DNA of 64,000 nt from assembly GCA_964058845.1 (NCBI GenBank), contig CAXKVR010000129.1:60753-124752 (forward strand), written 5' to 3'. This document shows, piece by piece, positions 22,598-34,339 of this stretch; position 1 is the first letter of the stretch; each line of letters starts with the position of its first letter. The notes under the pieces are model-generated. The model searched no databases and was not told the DNA's origin. It worked only from the letters and a program-made list of their open reading frames with translations. The translations under genes were made by a program, and so were the position numbers. The DNA is from Carex sylvatica. Taxonomy: Eukaryota > Streptophyta > Magnoliopsida > Poales > Cyperaceae.

Positions 22598-22992
22598 GTT
22601 ATCTTTAGGCTTGTGATATCCAACTGACAAATCAAATCAAAGTTATAAAGAGTTACGACAACTTCATAACTATATTAAATGTCTTATTTTTTAGCGTACA
22701 CTCTAAACAAGAAAAAAATTTCTTCACAAAATTATTTAAATAAAAAATATTAAGATCTCTAAAAAAAAAACCAGAAAACCGACCCCTGGCTCGAGCAGTC
22801 TGCTAGAGGTGTGGCCCGCTCCTGCAGGGGGTCCTCTGGTAGGGGTTTGGCCCACCTCTGCAGGGGGTGGTCTTCTGGGTTTTTTGGGCTGCCTGTGGAC
22901 CTGGCGGTCAGGGCATTTTAAAAAAAAAAAATCAAACACAGAGGCATTTTTGAAATTAACTTTTTTTTGGAGGGTATTAATAAAAATGGCCG
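22598..22992 (+). repeat. Unclassified repeat G, copy 3, right part
   Basis: Begins with the duplicated GTTAT, then AT-rich sequence shared with copies 1 and 2, a GC-rich core with CTCCTGCAGGGGG and CACCTCTGCAGGGGG, GGACCTGGCGGTCAGGGCAT, a poly(A) run and the end GTATTAATAAAAATGGCCG. Confidence 0.7.
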
Positions 22993-23377
22993 AAAAGAAG
23001 GCCAATATGTTAAAATTAAAATTTTTTATATATATTTTCCTAATGGCAATATTTTTCTTTTTTGATGGATCCGTATATTTTAAAATCTTTTTGCAAGATT
23101 AGTACATTCCAAAATGTAAAAAAAAAAAAAATGTTTGTTTTATTAACTTCTTTCTTAAATAATGTAAAAGTAATTTAAAAGTAATGCAATATTTTTTATG
23201 CATTAAATAATGTAAAAGTAATGCAATATTTTTTGCTTTTTTTCCTCGTACTAATTTTATTTATTTAATTTGATTATATGGCGTACCATTTTTAACAAAA
23301 TTATCGTTGTGGTTTTAACAAAGATAATTGCAGTACCAAGTATATAATGCTATGTTACCTTGATACTTCTATATTAG

Positions 23378-23985
23378 CTCCGTACCCGTATCTGATACGT
23401 ATCGGATACCGATACGCGTCCGATACGCCTCCGATACATATCAGATACGCCATCTAGCGTATTGGATGAGCTGGCGTATCCGAAACTAACTGATACGGTC
23501 TCCGATACGCGTTGAAAACCCTGGATACGGCACTCTGTGTCAGGATACGCAGCGGATACGCAGGATTCGTGGACCAGTGCTGAGTCTGTGCATCGTGCAT
23601 GGACCCAATGCGGCGTGAGAGACCCATGCACCCGTGGACCGCGCATGGATACTGTACCAAAATTATTTTTCTTGCGCCAAGCTTGATTCAAACCCCTGCC
23701 AAGTGCATGAGAACCATGCCCCATTACTACTACACCACAACATATTTGTTGTTATATTAACTCCCTTATTTAATTTATACTTCGAGTTATTGTGTGATCT
23801 CCTGTGATGAATTTTTAATATTTAAATATATAAAACAAGTATTGAACTAATATTATAATAATAAAAATAATAATATATGTATTAATAAACGTATCGTATC
23901 TAGAATTTTTAAAAATTACCGTATCACCGTATTCGTATCGTATCTGATACGATACCCGTATCTGTATCAAACATAGATATAATGT
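23378..23985. repeat. GATACG-rich inverted element (hAT-like MITE candidate)
   Basis: Both ends are dense in GATACG/CGTATC words: TACCCGTATCTGATACGTAT at the left, and at the right the mirrored ATCTGATACGATACCCGTAT. The interior has GC-richer unique DNA. No transposase and no clear target duplication. Similar to the hAT MITEs in this window by its subterminal word repeats only. Confidence 0.45.
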
Positions 23986-23989
23986 AATG

Positions 23990-25040
23990 CGAATTGAAAG
24001 AACTTTTGAATCCTTAATTATACAAACACGCTATAAGAAAACGAACTTACGTAGAAATATTATCAATTCTAAGCTGAACCCTAGTTATATAAACAAATCT
24101 CGAAAAAGTCGAATATTATTTCTAAAATATCATTCCTAAAACTGTATTAATTTTAATTAGGAGCTTAAGAAAATAATATAATATTGCACATAATATAAAA
24201 ATTTGTTTGGTTCATTCTACTGCACACGTAATTCAACTAGTTTAACTACGCTATGATTCTAGATCTGATCAGTTCATCATAATACTCTTTTCATTTAAAT
24301 TTAAATTAAGCACGCAACATATTATACTAGTAACCGCTGACAGAACGTTCCGTAGTCCAATCCTAACGCACTTGGTCTCCTATTATCTAGAACAAGATAT
24401 AATATATCTACAAAACTTTGCGTGAAACCTTGCATAATCAAGAAATGACAAAAACTTCTCATCTTTAGTTAATTACTTGGAAAGATCTATATACTTTTGT
24501 TCTTTTAGTTAATCCTTTGTTTTTGTAATACTGAAAAGGATCTATTCCGATTACTCAAGGACAATGCGATATATCAATAATTCGTTGTAAATTAAAGACA
24601 CTTATTACTACTTAATATGTACTCAATATATTGTACCTTTTTATATTTTTTTTTTTGAATTTTTTCATGAACATGTAATGAGCCTTTTCGCAATCAATAA
24701 TTGCCCAAGGGTTTGGTACAACTAGCTTCTCAATAAAGATAGAGGCATTTTGCTTTTCCAGATAATATTTGTATATTTTAAGTAGTCCTGGGGCGACTGC
24801 ATGTCTATAATATTCGATCAACGGGCTCTCATCAATTAGAGACCATTTTTCAAACCAGTATAATTTCAGTAATTATGTAAACAAGTTACTCAGTTTGAGC
24901 TAAATATTTCTTATTTATATCTAATGCGCATTTCATTTAGATGGCTCAAGTTAAACTACTGACAATATAATAATAAAAACTAACCATATAAACAAGACAA
25001 AAACAAGTACTAATATGCTGTACCGCCTCTATTCTGTTGC
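23990..25040. other. Upstream region of ATL gene A
   Basis: AT-rich intergenic DNA with no recognisable gene or element; presumably holds the regulatory region of gene A. Confidence 0.4.
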
Positions 25041-25044
25041 AGAA

Positions 25045-25050
25045 TATAAG
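25045..25050 (+). promoter_or_regulatory. TATA-like box of ATL gene A
   Basis: TATAAG 75 bp upstream of the first in-frame ATG, followed by a CT-rich stretch typical of plant leaders. Placed by position only. Confidence 0.4.
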
Positions 25051-25124
25051 CAGCTCCAGCTCTCTCTCTTGCTTGTTTAACTAAATCAATATTCATACAT
25101 TCTTTTCAGGCCCTTGATCTTCAT

Positions 25125-26402
25125 ATGACCATTGGCTATCAATCAATAATGGATCAATATCATCTAAACAAACCCAACAATGCCTTTGTTATCTCCGTAT
25201 TCTCCTTCTTGCTCCTCGAGGCTTCATCGGTGCTAGCACAAGAGACAAGCTACGATCCGAACAACACCACCACCACATCTACTTCTTTCAATCTCACATT
25301 CGCACTTATCTTCCTCGCGCTCATAGTTCTTTTCATTGTAACAGCCTTCTTGATTGTCTTCTTCAGCTGTGGTGGGCCTAATTCTGCTACAACTTCCAAT
25401 CCAACTGCACGTACAACCATCGATGAAAATGGACCCCAGTGGGTAATTCCGGTGGTGAGGCAGTTAGGTCTTGACAAGTCGGTGCTGGATACATTCCCTA
25501 TAATTAAGTTTTCTGAGATCAAGGGACTCAATCCGGGCACGCTCGAATGCGCTGTGTGTTTGTCAGAGTATGATGACTCGGATACCCTTCGCATACTCCC
25601 AGGATGCTGCCATGTTTTCCACCCAGAATGTGTAGATAGCTGGTTGAGTAACCATGACATATGTCCCATCTGTCGTGCAAGCCTAACCAATCCTAATATT
25701 ATCTTTACTGAGTCACAATTAGAGACCGGAAACAGCGGTGTAATCACCGAAGATGAGAGACATAAGATGTCCATATCCATGAAGGGGACAGACAGGTTCA
25801 CGCTGAGGCTACCAGATCATGTTCTGAGAGATATCGAGATACATAGGGGATACAAGCTCTCAGCTAGTATTGCTGGTTCAGGTTACCAGGGAACACCTAT
25901 GAGTAAAAGCGGGAGAGTTTGGGCCTTCATCAGGACATTCTCTAGTAGGCGAGGACAACAGCTCGGGGGAGGCAGTAGAAGTATTAGGCTCGGTGGTTCT
26001 CTTCGTAGAAACCTGACTCTTGGAAGAAACAGCAGCATTCGAGAGGTGGTGCCGGTACGATCTGGTTCAGTGAGAGCTAGAGTTGATGATGTTGCATCTA
26101 GAATGGTGCCAGTACAATCTGGCTCATTGAGAGGCCAAACCAATGCAGTTGCTTCTGGCATGGTGCTAATACGGTCTGCCTCAGTCGGAGGTCAAACCAA
26201 TATGGTCCGTGCAGAGCCAGTGCGATCTGGATCAGTCAAGGTTCAAACCCATATGGTCATATCTAGCACGGAGCCTTCAGCACGATCTGGATCATTCAGA
26301 GGCCAATCCGATATGGTTGCATCTAGCACAGAGCCAGTGCTGTCCGGCTCAGTGAGTGGTCGAGCTGATATGGTACCAATTCATGAGTTTGATCAGGTCT
26401 AA
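25125..26402 (+). CDS. ATL-family RING-H2 E3 ubiquitin ligase (gene A)
   Basis: 425-aa intronless ORF. A hydrophobic N-terminus (about residues 20-38, likely signal peptide ending SSVLA), one transmembrane segment (about 57-80), the GLD motif (115-117) and a RING-H2 finger with ligands C142, C145, C161, H163, H166, C169, C180, C183 and the Trp at 173 give the ATL layout. The finger should recruit an E2 and ubiquitinate targets at a membrane. FTLRLPDHV after the finger and the long Ser-rich tail resemble ATL6/ATL31, known for defence and C/N responses; that sub-assignment is inference. The tail (about 305-420) has roughly six degenerate repeats of 18-22 aa built on RSGSVR. A second Met at residue 9 (25,149) could be the true start, since the signal peptide lies after it. 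Confidence 0.93.
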   Translation: MTIGYQSIMDQYHLNKPNNAFVISVFSFLLLEASSVLAQETSYDPNNTTTTSTSFNLTFALIFLALIVLFIVTAFLIVFFSCGGPNSATTSNPTARTTIDENGPQWVIPVVRQLGLDKSVLDTFPIIKFSEIKGLNPGTLECAVCLSEYDDSDTLRILPGCCHVFHPECVDSWLSNHDICPICRASLTNPNIIFTESQLETGNSGVITEDERHKMSISMKGTDRFTLRLPDHVLRDIEIHRGYKLSASIAGSGYQGTPMSKSGRVWAFIRTFSSRRGQQLGGGSRSIRLGGSLRRNLTLGRNSSIREVVPVRSGSVRARVDDVASRMVPVQSGSLRGQTNAVASGMVLIRSASVGGQTNMVRAEPVRSGSVKVQTHMVISSTEPSARSGSFRGQSDMVASSTEPVLSGSVSGRADMVPIHEFDQV

Positions 26403-26997
26403 ATTAGGAGCTTCAGACTTGGTCAAGTTAGTGTTTCTTGTATTTGGAGATTTATTTAGTGATTATGATTTATGCCGAGCCATGGAGAAATTTTGTACCA
26501 TTTGTAAACCAGTAACCATATTTGCTGTTTGTTTAGCCCGATGGGTTTTTTAGTGCAATGCTTGCTCACCTGGGTATTTTCATATGTAGGAAACCTGTAA
26601 AATTTTTTTTTTTTTTTTTTTTTAATGTACTTCTATCTCTCTGTTTTCTCCCCTGCTTTTATGAACGACACATTGAAAAGCTAGATAAATGTCAATAATA
26701 GTCTTTAGTTCAAATTGCATTCTGTATATTTATGATTCCTTAGAAATTATTAGTTATTAATATTTTGGTTCCTATAACATAAGGGTAGATAACTGAATAA
26801 CAGGGCGTGAGGCGTCGAGCCAGCAAATTACTTAAGGTAGGATAACAAGTATTATTTTTTTAATTCGTTTTTCAATTTTTTACCTTTTTTATTGATCTAG
26901 TATACTACGGCTCCGGCTATATATGAACAATTTCGTTAATTAGCTACTCATGGTTATATTAACAATTTCAGTAATCAACAATTGATCGGGTCACTTT
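26403..26997. other. 3' flank of ATL gene A
   Basis: Presumed 3' UTR and intergenic DNA with a T18 run near 26,608. No gene seen. Confidence 0.4.
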
Positions 26998-27344
26998 TAG
27001 GGGTGCAAACGGATCGGATAGTGTAAACCATATCCGTTTTCACTTTTTTTTTTAGATACGGATATGGATCAGATATTAGATGAATAAGATATGGATTGGA
27101 TATTAAACGAATATAGATTGGATATTTGTTGTTTTTATAATGATGAATAACATAATTTTTTTTTGTAATATATATTAAATTATATGGTATATATCAACTA
27201 TTTGGATATAGATAATTAATTAAAATTTAAAATTATATCTGTATTAATACGGATATTTAAATATTGAATATTTGTATCTAAATTTATATAAAGATCATAA
27301 TATGGACGGATTATATCCCATTCCCGGTAAAAATCCAAATGCAC
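26998..27344. mobile_element. Degraded hAT MITE
   Basis: The left end TAGGGGTGCAAACGGATCGG matches the ends of the hAT elements at 36,910 and 42,373, followed by ATATCCG/GGATAT words. The right end is decayed (AAATCCAAATGCAC) and no 8-bp duplication survives. Confidence 0.45.
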
Positions 27345-27638
27345 TGTACAAACATAACTGCATTTTCTCCATTTTTTTAAGTAAAGGTTGGATCAATTCA
27401 TTAACTGCTTAATATTTATAAAGAATCATTTTAATTTTAGACCTATGATATCTTATATAGAAGATCTCTTACATAATTTTTTTTTTTTTTGACTAAATTA
27501 AAGACTTATTATCATTCTCGCAATTTTTTCATTTAAGAAAGATAAAAAAATTCAGAGCTAAATGGTGAGTAATATATAGTTGCAACCCTATAAGTTGGTG
27601 AAATATATTTAGTCGATAACTATGAGAGAGAGGAGATG

Positions 27639-27794
27639 GTCCAAAAGAGATTTTTTTTTTTTTTTTTGAAAACCTTCGCTGAAGTTGCGAAGTCGTGAGG
27701 GGAATTGAACTCTCAATCTTTGAGTAACTAACAATTTTAAGATATTTTTTTCTAGTCAACTGTGTTACCTCTTCTTTTTCTTGTCCAAAACAGA
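27639..27794 (-). mobile_element. tRNA-derived SINE with target duplications
   Basis: Element body 27,651-27,782, minus strand. Reading that strand: box A-like TAACACAGTTGACTAG, box B-like GAGTTCAATTCCC, then a poly(A) tail (T run at 27,651-27,667 on plus). GTCCAAAAGAGA (27,639-27,650) and GTCCAAAACAGA (27,783-27,794) flank it, an 11-of-12 duplication typical of LINE-driven insertion. Boxes A and B indicate a pol III promoter. Confidence 0.75.
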
Positions 27795-30130
27795 TAAAAA
27801 GAGGAGAGATAAATTTTGTTCTACGGATGAAAGCAGAAAGAGAGAGAAAAAAAGAAAAGCGTGCATGGAAATTTGAAAAAGAAAGTTACGGAAGTCGTTA
27901 TGAACTGATTGAGTTTGAAGAATTTGACGTGTGATCGGAATTAGGTGGACCTAATAATTTCTTTTTACATTTTATTTCTCAAAACAGATATTTCTTCGGA
28001 AATTAAGGTGCATTTCTTCGTATCTTTTGCAACACAGGTGTGAAAATTCAACATTTTCTTTATCGCTCATTTTACTTCATTGTCATCTTTCTTTCATTAA
28101 TTTCAAACAGCCATCTCTCTAGAGCAAGTTTAACCTTGCCATATCCACCACTCTACAACTAAGTTTAGTAATTAATTTCGTTTAAAACAGCATACATTTG
28201 CAACAAGAAGCATGGTTATAGCCTGATGGTTATTTTGCTTTCTAAAGTTTCCAGAAGTCAAGCATTCTAGAACAGAGAGGTAACCTTCATCAGATCAATT
28301 CCATTAGAATACTAAGGCGAATATACCTTCATGTAAAAGTGCCTCCCATATTTATTGTGGCGCCGCCAGTACATATTTATACGGTTGTGACATAATGCCC
28401 CCTCAATTTATCGCTATTTTTAATTCAAGTATAATCGAATAAAAAAATCAAATACAATTTACTGCAAATAAAAGCGCATAGAATAAATTACCTGAAGAAG
28501 TGGCATGTCAAATTGAAAGAAAGCAGGTCAGGGAGTACACAAACACAAACACAAACATTTTTTGGAACAATCCCATAAGAACATAAACATTATGCAAGCG
28601 ACTTTGACTGAGGCGTGGACTTCACCTATGATAATAGAAAAAATGAAAAAATTGCAATTATCATGCGTTGATCATCCATTTTTTGAAAACAATAAATTTT
28701 CCTTTCTTGCTAACAATTTTGTCAATTCAAGACGGTTACGTATAAGTCAAACAATAGGCGACATACAATATATAGGCAATTTTTTAGGTCCAATATGTAG
28801 CTTCCTCAGCAAAATAGAACAACTCTTTAAAATAACAATCACAGAAGAAAACCATATAGTTTACACAGAATATTAAAAAAAAAAAAATGCACGCCAAGGG
28901 AGAAGGAGAAAAACTGAAGGCCCCGTAGTAATTGTTAACAGTAAAATATTGTAAATTGAGCTCTAACACTAAAAAATGATTGACCGGGAAACTGTACTTC
29001 AAAACTACCCATGAGATCATTAAGTACAAAGTTCTTATTGGAAAAAGTATATATTTTGCAATATTTAAGATTCACAATGAATAATAATTTATCAGTAGAA
29101 AATAAATGACATACTCAAATGCCAATAGTAATTAAAGTTTGTTGTTCTAGCACAAGAAGACTAGAAATTATTTTATGAGATAAGAAAATAAATAAAATAA
29201 ATATATGATATTATAAACACATTATTTACGAAAATATAACTTATTCAGGATTAAAAGACACTGTTAGTGAGAGCGTTCAATTTTAAAAGACAACATATGC
29301 AATTGATATTGTTCAACTTTAAAATTGGACGTTGCTGACAACGGAAATAAATCTGCTGTGATTCTAAAAGGATCGCAGGACCTGTTATTCCATATTTATC
29401 CATTTATATGTCTAGAGATTTATATATAAAAAATAAGTGTTCTTAAAATTTGTGCATTCTAAAAAGTGAAAGGTTAGATTCGGAATCACAGGTGCTACGA
29501 TAATAACAGCAGATTTATTTTCGCTGATAACATCTTAATTTTGGCGTGACTCGTCCCTACTAGCGTAGCGTTCATTTTATTTTAGCAACTGCGGATGTTC
29601 ATTCTATTTTCGTAAATAGTGCGTCTGTAATTTTATGTACTTAATTTTTTTATGCCATAAAACAGAGTTAATTGGATCTAATGAAGACAACAAAAATCGT
29701 CTGGATGTATATCATTTTTACTACATGGTATAGCAACATTTTTACAAAATAGTCATGCTTTGCGTGACAAATCTGGGGGAGATGGTGGGGGTCCGATATA
29801 CAATTCGGTTATGTTCATCTCATACTTGACCTTAGTACCTTGCACCATATAGTCAACATATGTATACAAAAAAATTATATAAACTAAAGGAAGGAATGAT
29901 TCCAATTAAGTTGTCTTCATTTTTCCTTTTTAATCAAAAGAACTTGAAATATAGGTACACTACTTATTATCCAATCGGAACTGAGAGGTGCCATGAGAAC
30001 AAATCACAAATGTCCCTCTCGGCAGAAGAAAAAAATAAAATAAAACAAGAAGAATCTACTAGCTAGTTATATCCAAAACGTAAAACCAATTCTCTCTAAA
30101 TACAGAGTCCGTCTTGGTCAACACGTACTA
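27795..30130. other. AT-rich intergenic DNA between ATL genes A and B
   Basis: No convincing gene, RNA or repeat. The open frames here have neither a recognisable domain nor splice context. Confidence 0.4.
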
Positions 30131-30145
30131 GTTCCTTCCCAACCG

Positions 30146-30152
30146 TATAAAG
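30146..30152 (+). promoter_or_regulatory. TATA box of ATL gene B
   Basis: TATAAAG 67 bp upstream of the start codon, at a normal spacing for a plant promoter with a short leader. Confidence 0.5.
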
Positions 30153-30212
30153 CCTGCCATCGCAATTTCATCAACCCTTATCTTCAACGTCTCTCAACTT
30201 AATCCCACAAAA

Positions 30213-31529
30213 ATGAACTGCTTTCCTTTCACCATTACCATGAAAAGGCCAAAATTTATTACAGGTGTGATCATCTTTCTTTTCCTACATATGGCTGTAC
30301 CAGCATTTGCGCAATCATCGCCCCCTCCGCCAAGCATCCCCGGGTACACCACCTCAACATTCTCTCTCACGATGGCGTTGGTGCTTGCTTTCATAATCCT
30401 CGTCTTTGTGGTGATAAGCATAGCCTCTATCTGTATAAATCGTCATGGGTTTACTGGCACAGATGTTCAGCAAGAAGTTCAACCGCATAGGGTGCCTAGG
30501 GTTAGTGTCGGTCTTGATCAATCGCTGGTTGATATTTTCCCAGTTATTGATTATGTAGGTGTCAAAGGGATAAAAATAGGAAATGGACCTCTCGAGTGTG
30601 CTGTGTGTTTGTCTGAATTTGAAGATGATGATAAAATACGCCTGCTCCTGCCCGGATGCTGCCATGCTTTCCATCCAGAGTGCATTGATGACTGGCTGAA
30701 GAACCATATCACATGCCCAGTTTGCCGATCTGACCTTACCCACAATGCGGAAATTATTGCCAGTGAAAACAACTTGCAATCAGCAGATGGTGAAAGCCAT
30801 TTGGCAGTAGCAGCAGTAGATAGGTTCACGTTGAGGCTACCTGAGCATGTGCAGAGGGATATTGAAGCGTCAAGGGGGGAGCAACGACTGGCAGCTAGAA
30901 TTGGCGGTCATCGGTACGAGGTATTGCCAGCTAGTAAGAGCGGGAAGGTGTGGTCTTTCCTTCGTGTATTCTCATCTAGGAGACCACCAGGTGAGTTCGG
31001 TGAGGGATCGGTTAGAAGGGAGGGATCAGTTAGAAGGGATGGATCGGTTAGAAGAGATGGATCGGTTCGAAGAATAGCCCCATTTGGGAATTTCAGAACA
31101 TCAAGTCTCAGATCAGGTTCTTTGAGATTAAGCCCAAGTAATGAAGCAGCTGAGGCCAATGCAGGGTCAGTTGGAAGGCTATCTCCAGTTACTGCCCCTC
31201 GGATACCTAGCCCGAAGGGTACGATTAGTTCTTTGACATCAAGCGCATGTCAGAATGACACACAATCAGTTGGAAGAACATCTCCTGTAACTATAACTGG
31301 AATGGCTGGCGTCGGATCTGGTTCTATCCAATTAAGCCCAGAAAATGTTCCTCAAGGGAAGTCAGACCCATCTTCACCGTTGCAAGGCGGGAACCCAGCA
31401 AGTGGTTCAATCAAATTAAGCCCGGGAAGTGTTGTTAATGGTAAGTCTGCTCCGTCTTCACCGTTGGAAGGGGGAAACCGAGTGATGGACAGAGAAGCGG
31501 CTGATTTAGCAACACTTAATCGCGTGTAG
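30213..31529 (+). CDS. ATL-family RING-H2 E3 ubiquitin ligase (gene B)
   Basis: 438-aa intronless ORF, paralogue of gene A. Likely signal peptide (about 11-33, ending VPAFA), transmembrane segment (about 50-74), GLD motif (100-102), RING-H2 with C129, C132, C149, H151, H154, C157, C168, C171; the loop before the third ligand is one residue longer than in gene A (RLLLPGCC). DRFTLRLPEHVQRDIEA follows. The tail holds an in-frame 18-bp minisatellite (four units of GSVRRD type) and later a repeated SGSI.LSP...GKS.PSSPL block. Likely a membrane-bound E3 like ATL6/ATL31. Met10 (30,240) is an alternative start. Confidence 0.93.
   Translation: MNCFPFTITMKRPKFITGVIIFLFLHMAVPAFAQSSPPPPSIPGYTTSTFSLTMALVLAFIILVFVVISIASICINRHGFTGTDVQQEVQPHRVPRVSVGLDQSLVDIFPVIDYVGVKGIKIGNGPLECAVCLSEFEDDDKIRLLLPGCCHAFHPECIDDWLKNHITCPVCRSDLTHNAEIIASENNLQSADGESHLAVAAVDRFTLRLPEHVQRDIEASRGEQRLAARIGGHRYEVLPASKSGKVWSFLRVFSSRRPPGEFGEGSVRREGSVRRDGSVRRDGSVRRIAPFGNFRTSSLRSGSLRLSPSNEAAEANAGSVGRLSPVTAPRIPSPKGTISSLTSSACQNDTQSVGRTSPVTITGMAGVGSGSIQLSPENVPQGKSDPSSPLQGGNPASGSIKLSPGSVVNGKSAPSSPLEGGNRVMDREAADLATLNRV
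31005..31076 (+). repeat. 18-bp coding minisatellite in gene B
   Basis: Four contiguous 18-bp units (GGATCGGTTAGAAGGGAG and variants), in frame, encoding GSVRRE/GSVRRD. Copy number can change without a frameshift. Confidence 0.95.
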
Positions 31530-32089
31530 GTAGGTTATGATTTTGTTTGTGATTTTTGTTCATTGAAACTTAAATTTTTTTGAAAAGAAGCTATTTTTTG
31601 TATGCTGTGTCATCACATTTTGAGATTTGTTTCGAAATTTGTTGATCAGGCCATTTCTGGCAAGGATTGATCAGTACTCTGAATTAGAAAATAAAATGCC
31701 TAATTAGGATTGTAGAAATACGATTTTTTACACTAATTGTGGTATAAGTTCGTTGATGGTAGAACATTCTTCAAGCATGGATTTTAGTCCTATTTTTAGA
31801 TAATATATTTTTCATTGAATTGATAATGAATAGCAAAAGTTATGTATTACTTTTGTTAGTCTTTTTAATTATATATATTATGTTATCATCTTAGTCCACA
31901 CACCACACCCTTATAGTGCCGAGAAATTCTCGAATTGCATGTAAACGGTTTTCCATTTGAGAGACCCAAAAAAAAAGACAAAGTCAGTACCCAGTATCCA
32001 TTAAGACTCATAATAATATAACAATAAGACATAATAATATAACAAAAATGAATATAGTAGAATCTCATTTTGTTTTTCATTAATTCATT
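31530..32089. other. 3' flank of ATL gene B
   Basis: AT-rich; presumed 3' UTR and spacer up to the CACTA element. Nothing else recognised. Confidence 0.4.
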
Positions 32090-33152
32090 CACTACTAAAA
32101 AAAATATTTTTACCATTGCCCATTTACCATTGGATGTGCTTCTGCACAGATGGCGCTCGTCACGAGTGACAGCGCTGTAATTATGTTGAACTTTCTACCA
32201 TCGGTTTTCGTTTAAAAACCGATGGCGCTGACAGCCCCCTCTTTTCCATCAGTTAATTTTTAACCAACCGTTGGTTTTGATTAACTCTTTCACATCGGTT
32301 GAGCTATTAAACAGATGGTGTAGATGTGGTGATCTTTACCATCCGTGATGTAGATGAACCGTCAGCACAGTTTGATCAATACCAACCCGGTAGTTTTTTT
32401 GAATCAATGGAGATATTCTAACGGGTAATATGTACTTGTTGTTGGTACCTAGAGCTAATTAATTATTAACTATATATAGCTTGACCAAAAAGTAAAAAAC
32501 TTCTTCTCCATGCATTCAAGTACTGATGGTTATGTGTATGGTGTTATTAAGTTAATTCAGAGATATATAATATATGGTGCAATTATAATTAATAATGAGA
32601 TAATTATTTAATATCATGTACATGATATGTCAATTCACTCAATAGAAAATTAACTAAATATTAACTTGCTCCTAATTAATATCTTTTGTGTTGTAATCAT
32701 TAACAGAACAATAATAACACACATTGCATGAACAAATACATGTAATTAATTCAGATTCATCATTCAACATTAATTGCTATAATTTCAAAAATACTTGAAC
32801 ATATATCTATATATACATGTACCCATCCAAACTGAAGAAAATATTAATTGGATATAACATTCATGAACACACATATATATAGGCTGAAAATATTTAATGT
32901 TCATGCATGCAACATATATTAAATCCTGAACATATCTAGCTAGCTACCTAGTATAACAGCAAGCTTTTCTCGACATGTACAGTGTCGAGTCCTGCACATT
33001 CGAACTGTACAGCTCCTCAATCCCACTCACTATAGGTATCATTTCCTCCGTCATGCGTCTTATATGGATGATCGTAATAACCATTCATTACACGATAGTT
33101 CTTAAAAGTTTTAAATTCTCCTGTACCAAGCATCAGATGTCGCATTACTCAC

Positions 33153-34337
33153 CACACCATGGAATCAAACCTCCAGTACTTGACCTCTACCATCTCCAGA
33201 TTTGTTCTTTGAGATGCTTGAACCCTCCTTGGAATTGTTGCTAGAAAATGTACAACTCTATCCTCAAGTGACAGTGTTGCCTCATAGTACTGCATCAAAT
33301 TAACAATTAATCAATAGATAAGTAGATCTTAATTTACTTTAACTTACAGCAATTAATTAATTGATGCATAGAATTGAAGCTATATATTATACAAGTTGAA
33401 AAAATATACATGTACTTACACAATCCTCATGTTGTACTATTGTGAGCTTTGTCAAGTTTGGACAACTCTTTATAATCTAAGTTTCCATTTGTAAAAAGGA
33501 ATATGTACAAATGAAAACAGCGAAAACTTTCAAGATATAAAATTGTGGAAGTCTTGCCGGCAAAACTGCTGTTGACAGTTTCTATATATATATACACAGA
33601 CACACACATGTAATTAGGGATGATAATATACAAACATGAGTCATAACAATTAATTAAACTATATATAAATTCAATTCAGGACACCCTGCATGCATGCATA
33701 TATATATGCATGCAATTAATTAGCACACCAGTTAATATGCATATGCAATTGATGGGGTCTTTCGAACTATGTAGGTTAATCATATGAAATTACACCAATT
33801 CATACGCATGTAATTAATTCAGGACCTTCAAATTACCTAGCTATATGGGTCAATCATGTAAAATTAATTAGCACCCCCATAAATGCATGCAAATTAGCAC
33901 ACCATATATGCATGCATTGCAATTTGTGACCTAATTAAAACTATATATAAATGTGGGTCAATCATATCAAATTGATTATGATAATGTGATTGGAATCAAT
34001 TTATGACATTACAGTACCTAACATTTTATTGTAAACACTTAATAATTAGAGACGCATGTCAATTAGAGAAATTATTAAATTATACCAGGTGCAGAGCGCA
34101 CTTGAGATGAAACTCCAGAGTATGAACATCTATGAGCTTCTCGAGTAAAGCATTGATGCCCTCCATGAAAGATTGGACTTGAGAATCCATGGCATTGATG
34201 TTGAGGATGGCTAAAGAGGTCCACATGTTGTTCCACCTCTTAGAAAGTATGCATGTGCGCACTGCCTCTTGGGTGGCCAGCAGCCCTAAGATTATGACAA
34301 GTACTGGGTTGGACAAATTACTAATGTAGTCAGTCAT
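33153..34337 (-). pseudogene. F-box/LRR (FBD-type) gene fragment captured by the CACTA element
   Basis: Minus strand. Exon 1 (34,337 to about 34,090) encodes an F-box: DYISNLSNPVLVIILGLL, AVRTCILSKRWNNMWTSL, with a possible GT donor after HLKCALHL. A later exon ends at 33,420 with IIKSCPNLTKLTIVQHEDC and a clean GTAAGT donor. The next exon (33,289-33,153) reads YYEATLSLEDRVVHFLATIP and on to YWRFDSMVW before GTGAGT. F-box/LRR proteins are substrate adaptors of SCF ubiquitin ligases. The middle LRRs are not clear and no full product can be assembled, so I call it a fragment, although a weakly conserved live gene is not excluded. Confidence 0.55.
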
Positions 34338-34339
34338 GG

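Noticed and set aside
25250..25801. 183-codon minus-strand frame opposite gene A (similar ones opposite genes B and C)
   Set aside because: Shadow of the sense coding sequence; no domain and no independent promoter sign.
28562..28876. 104-codon frame in the intergenic DNA
   Set aside because: AT-rich, no family likeness, ends in a poly(A) stretch; probably chance.
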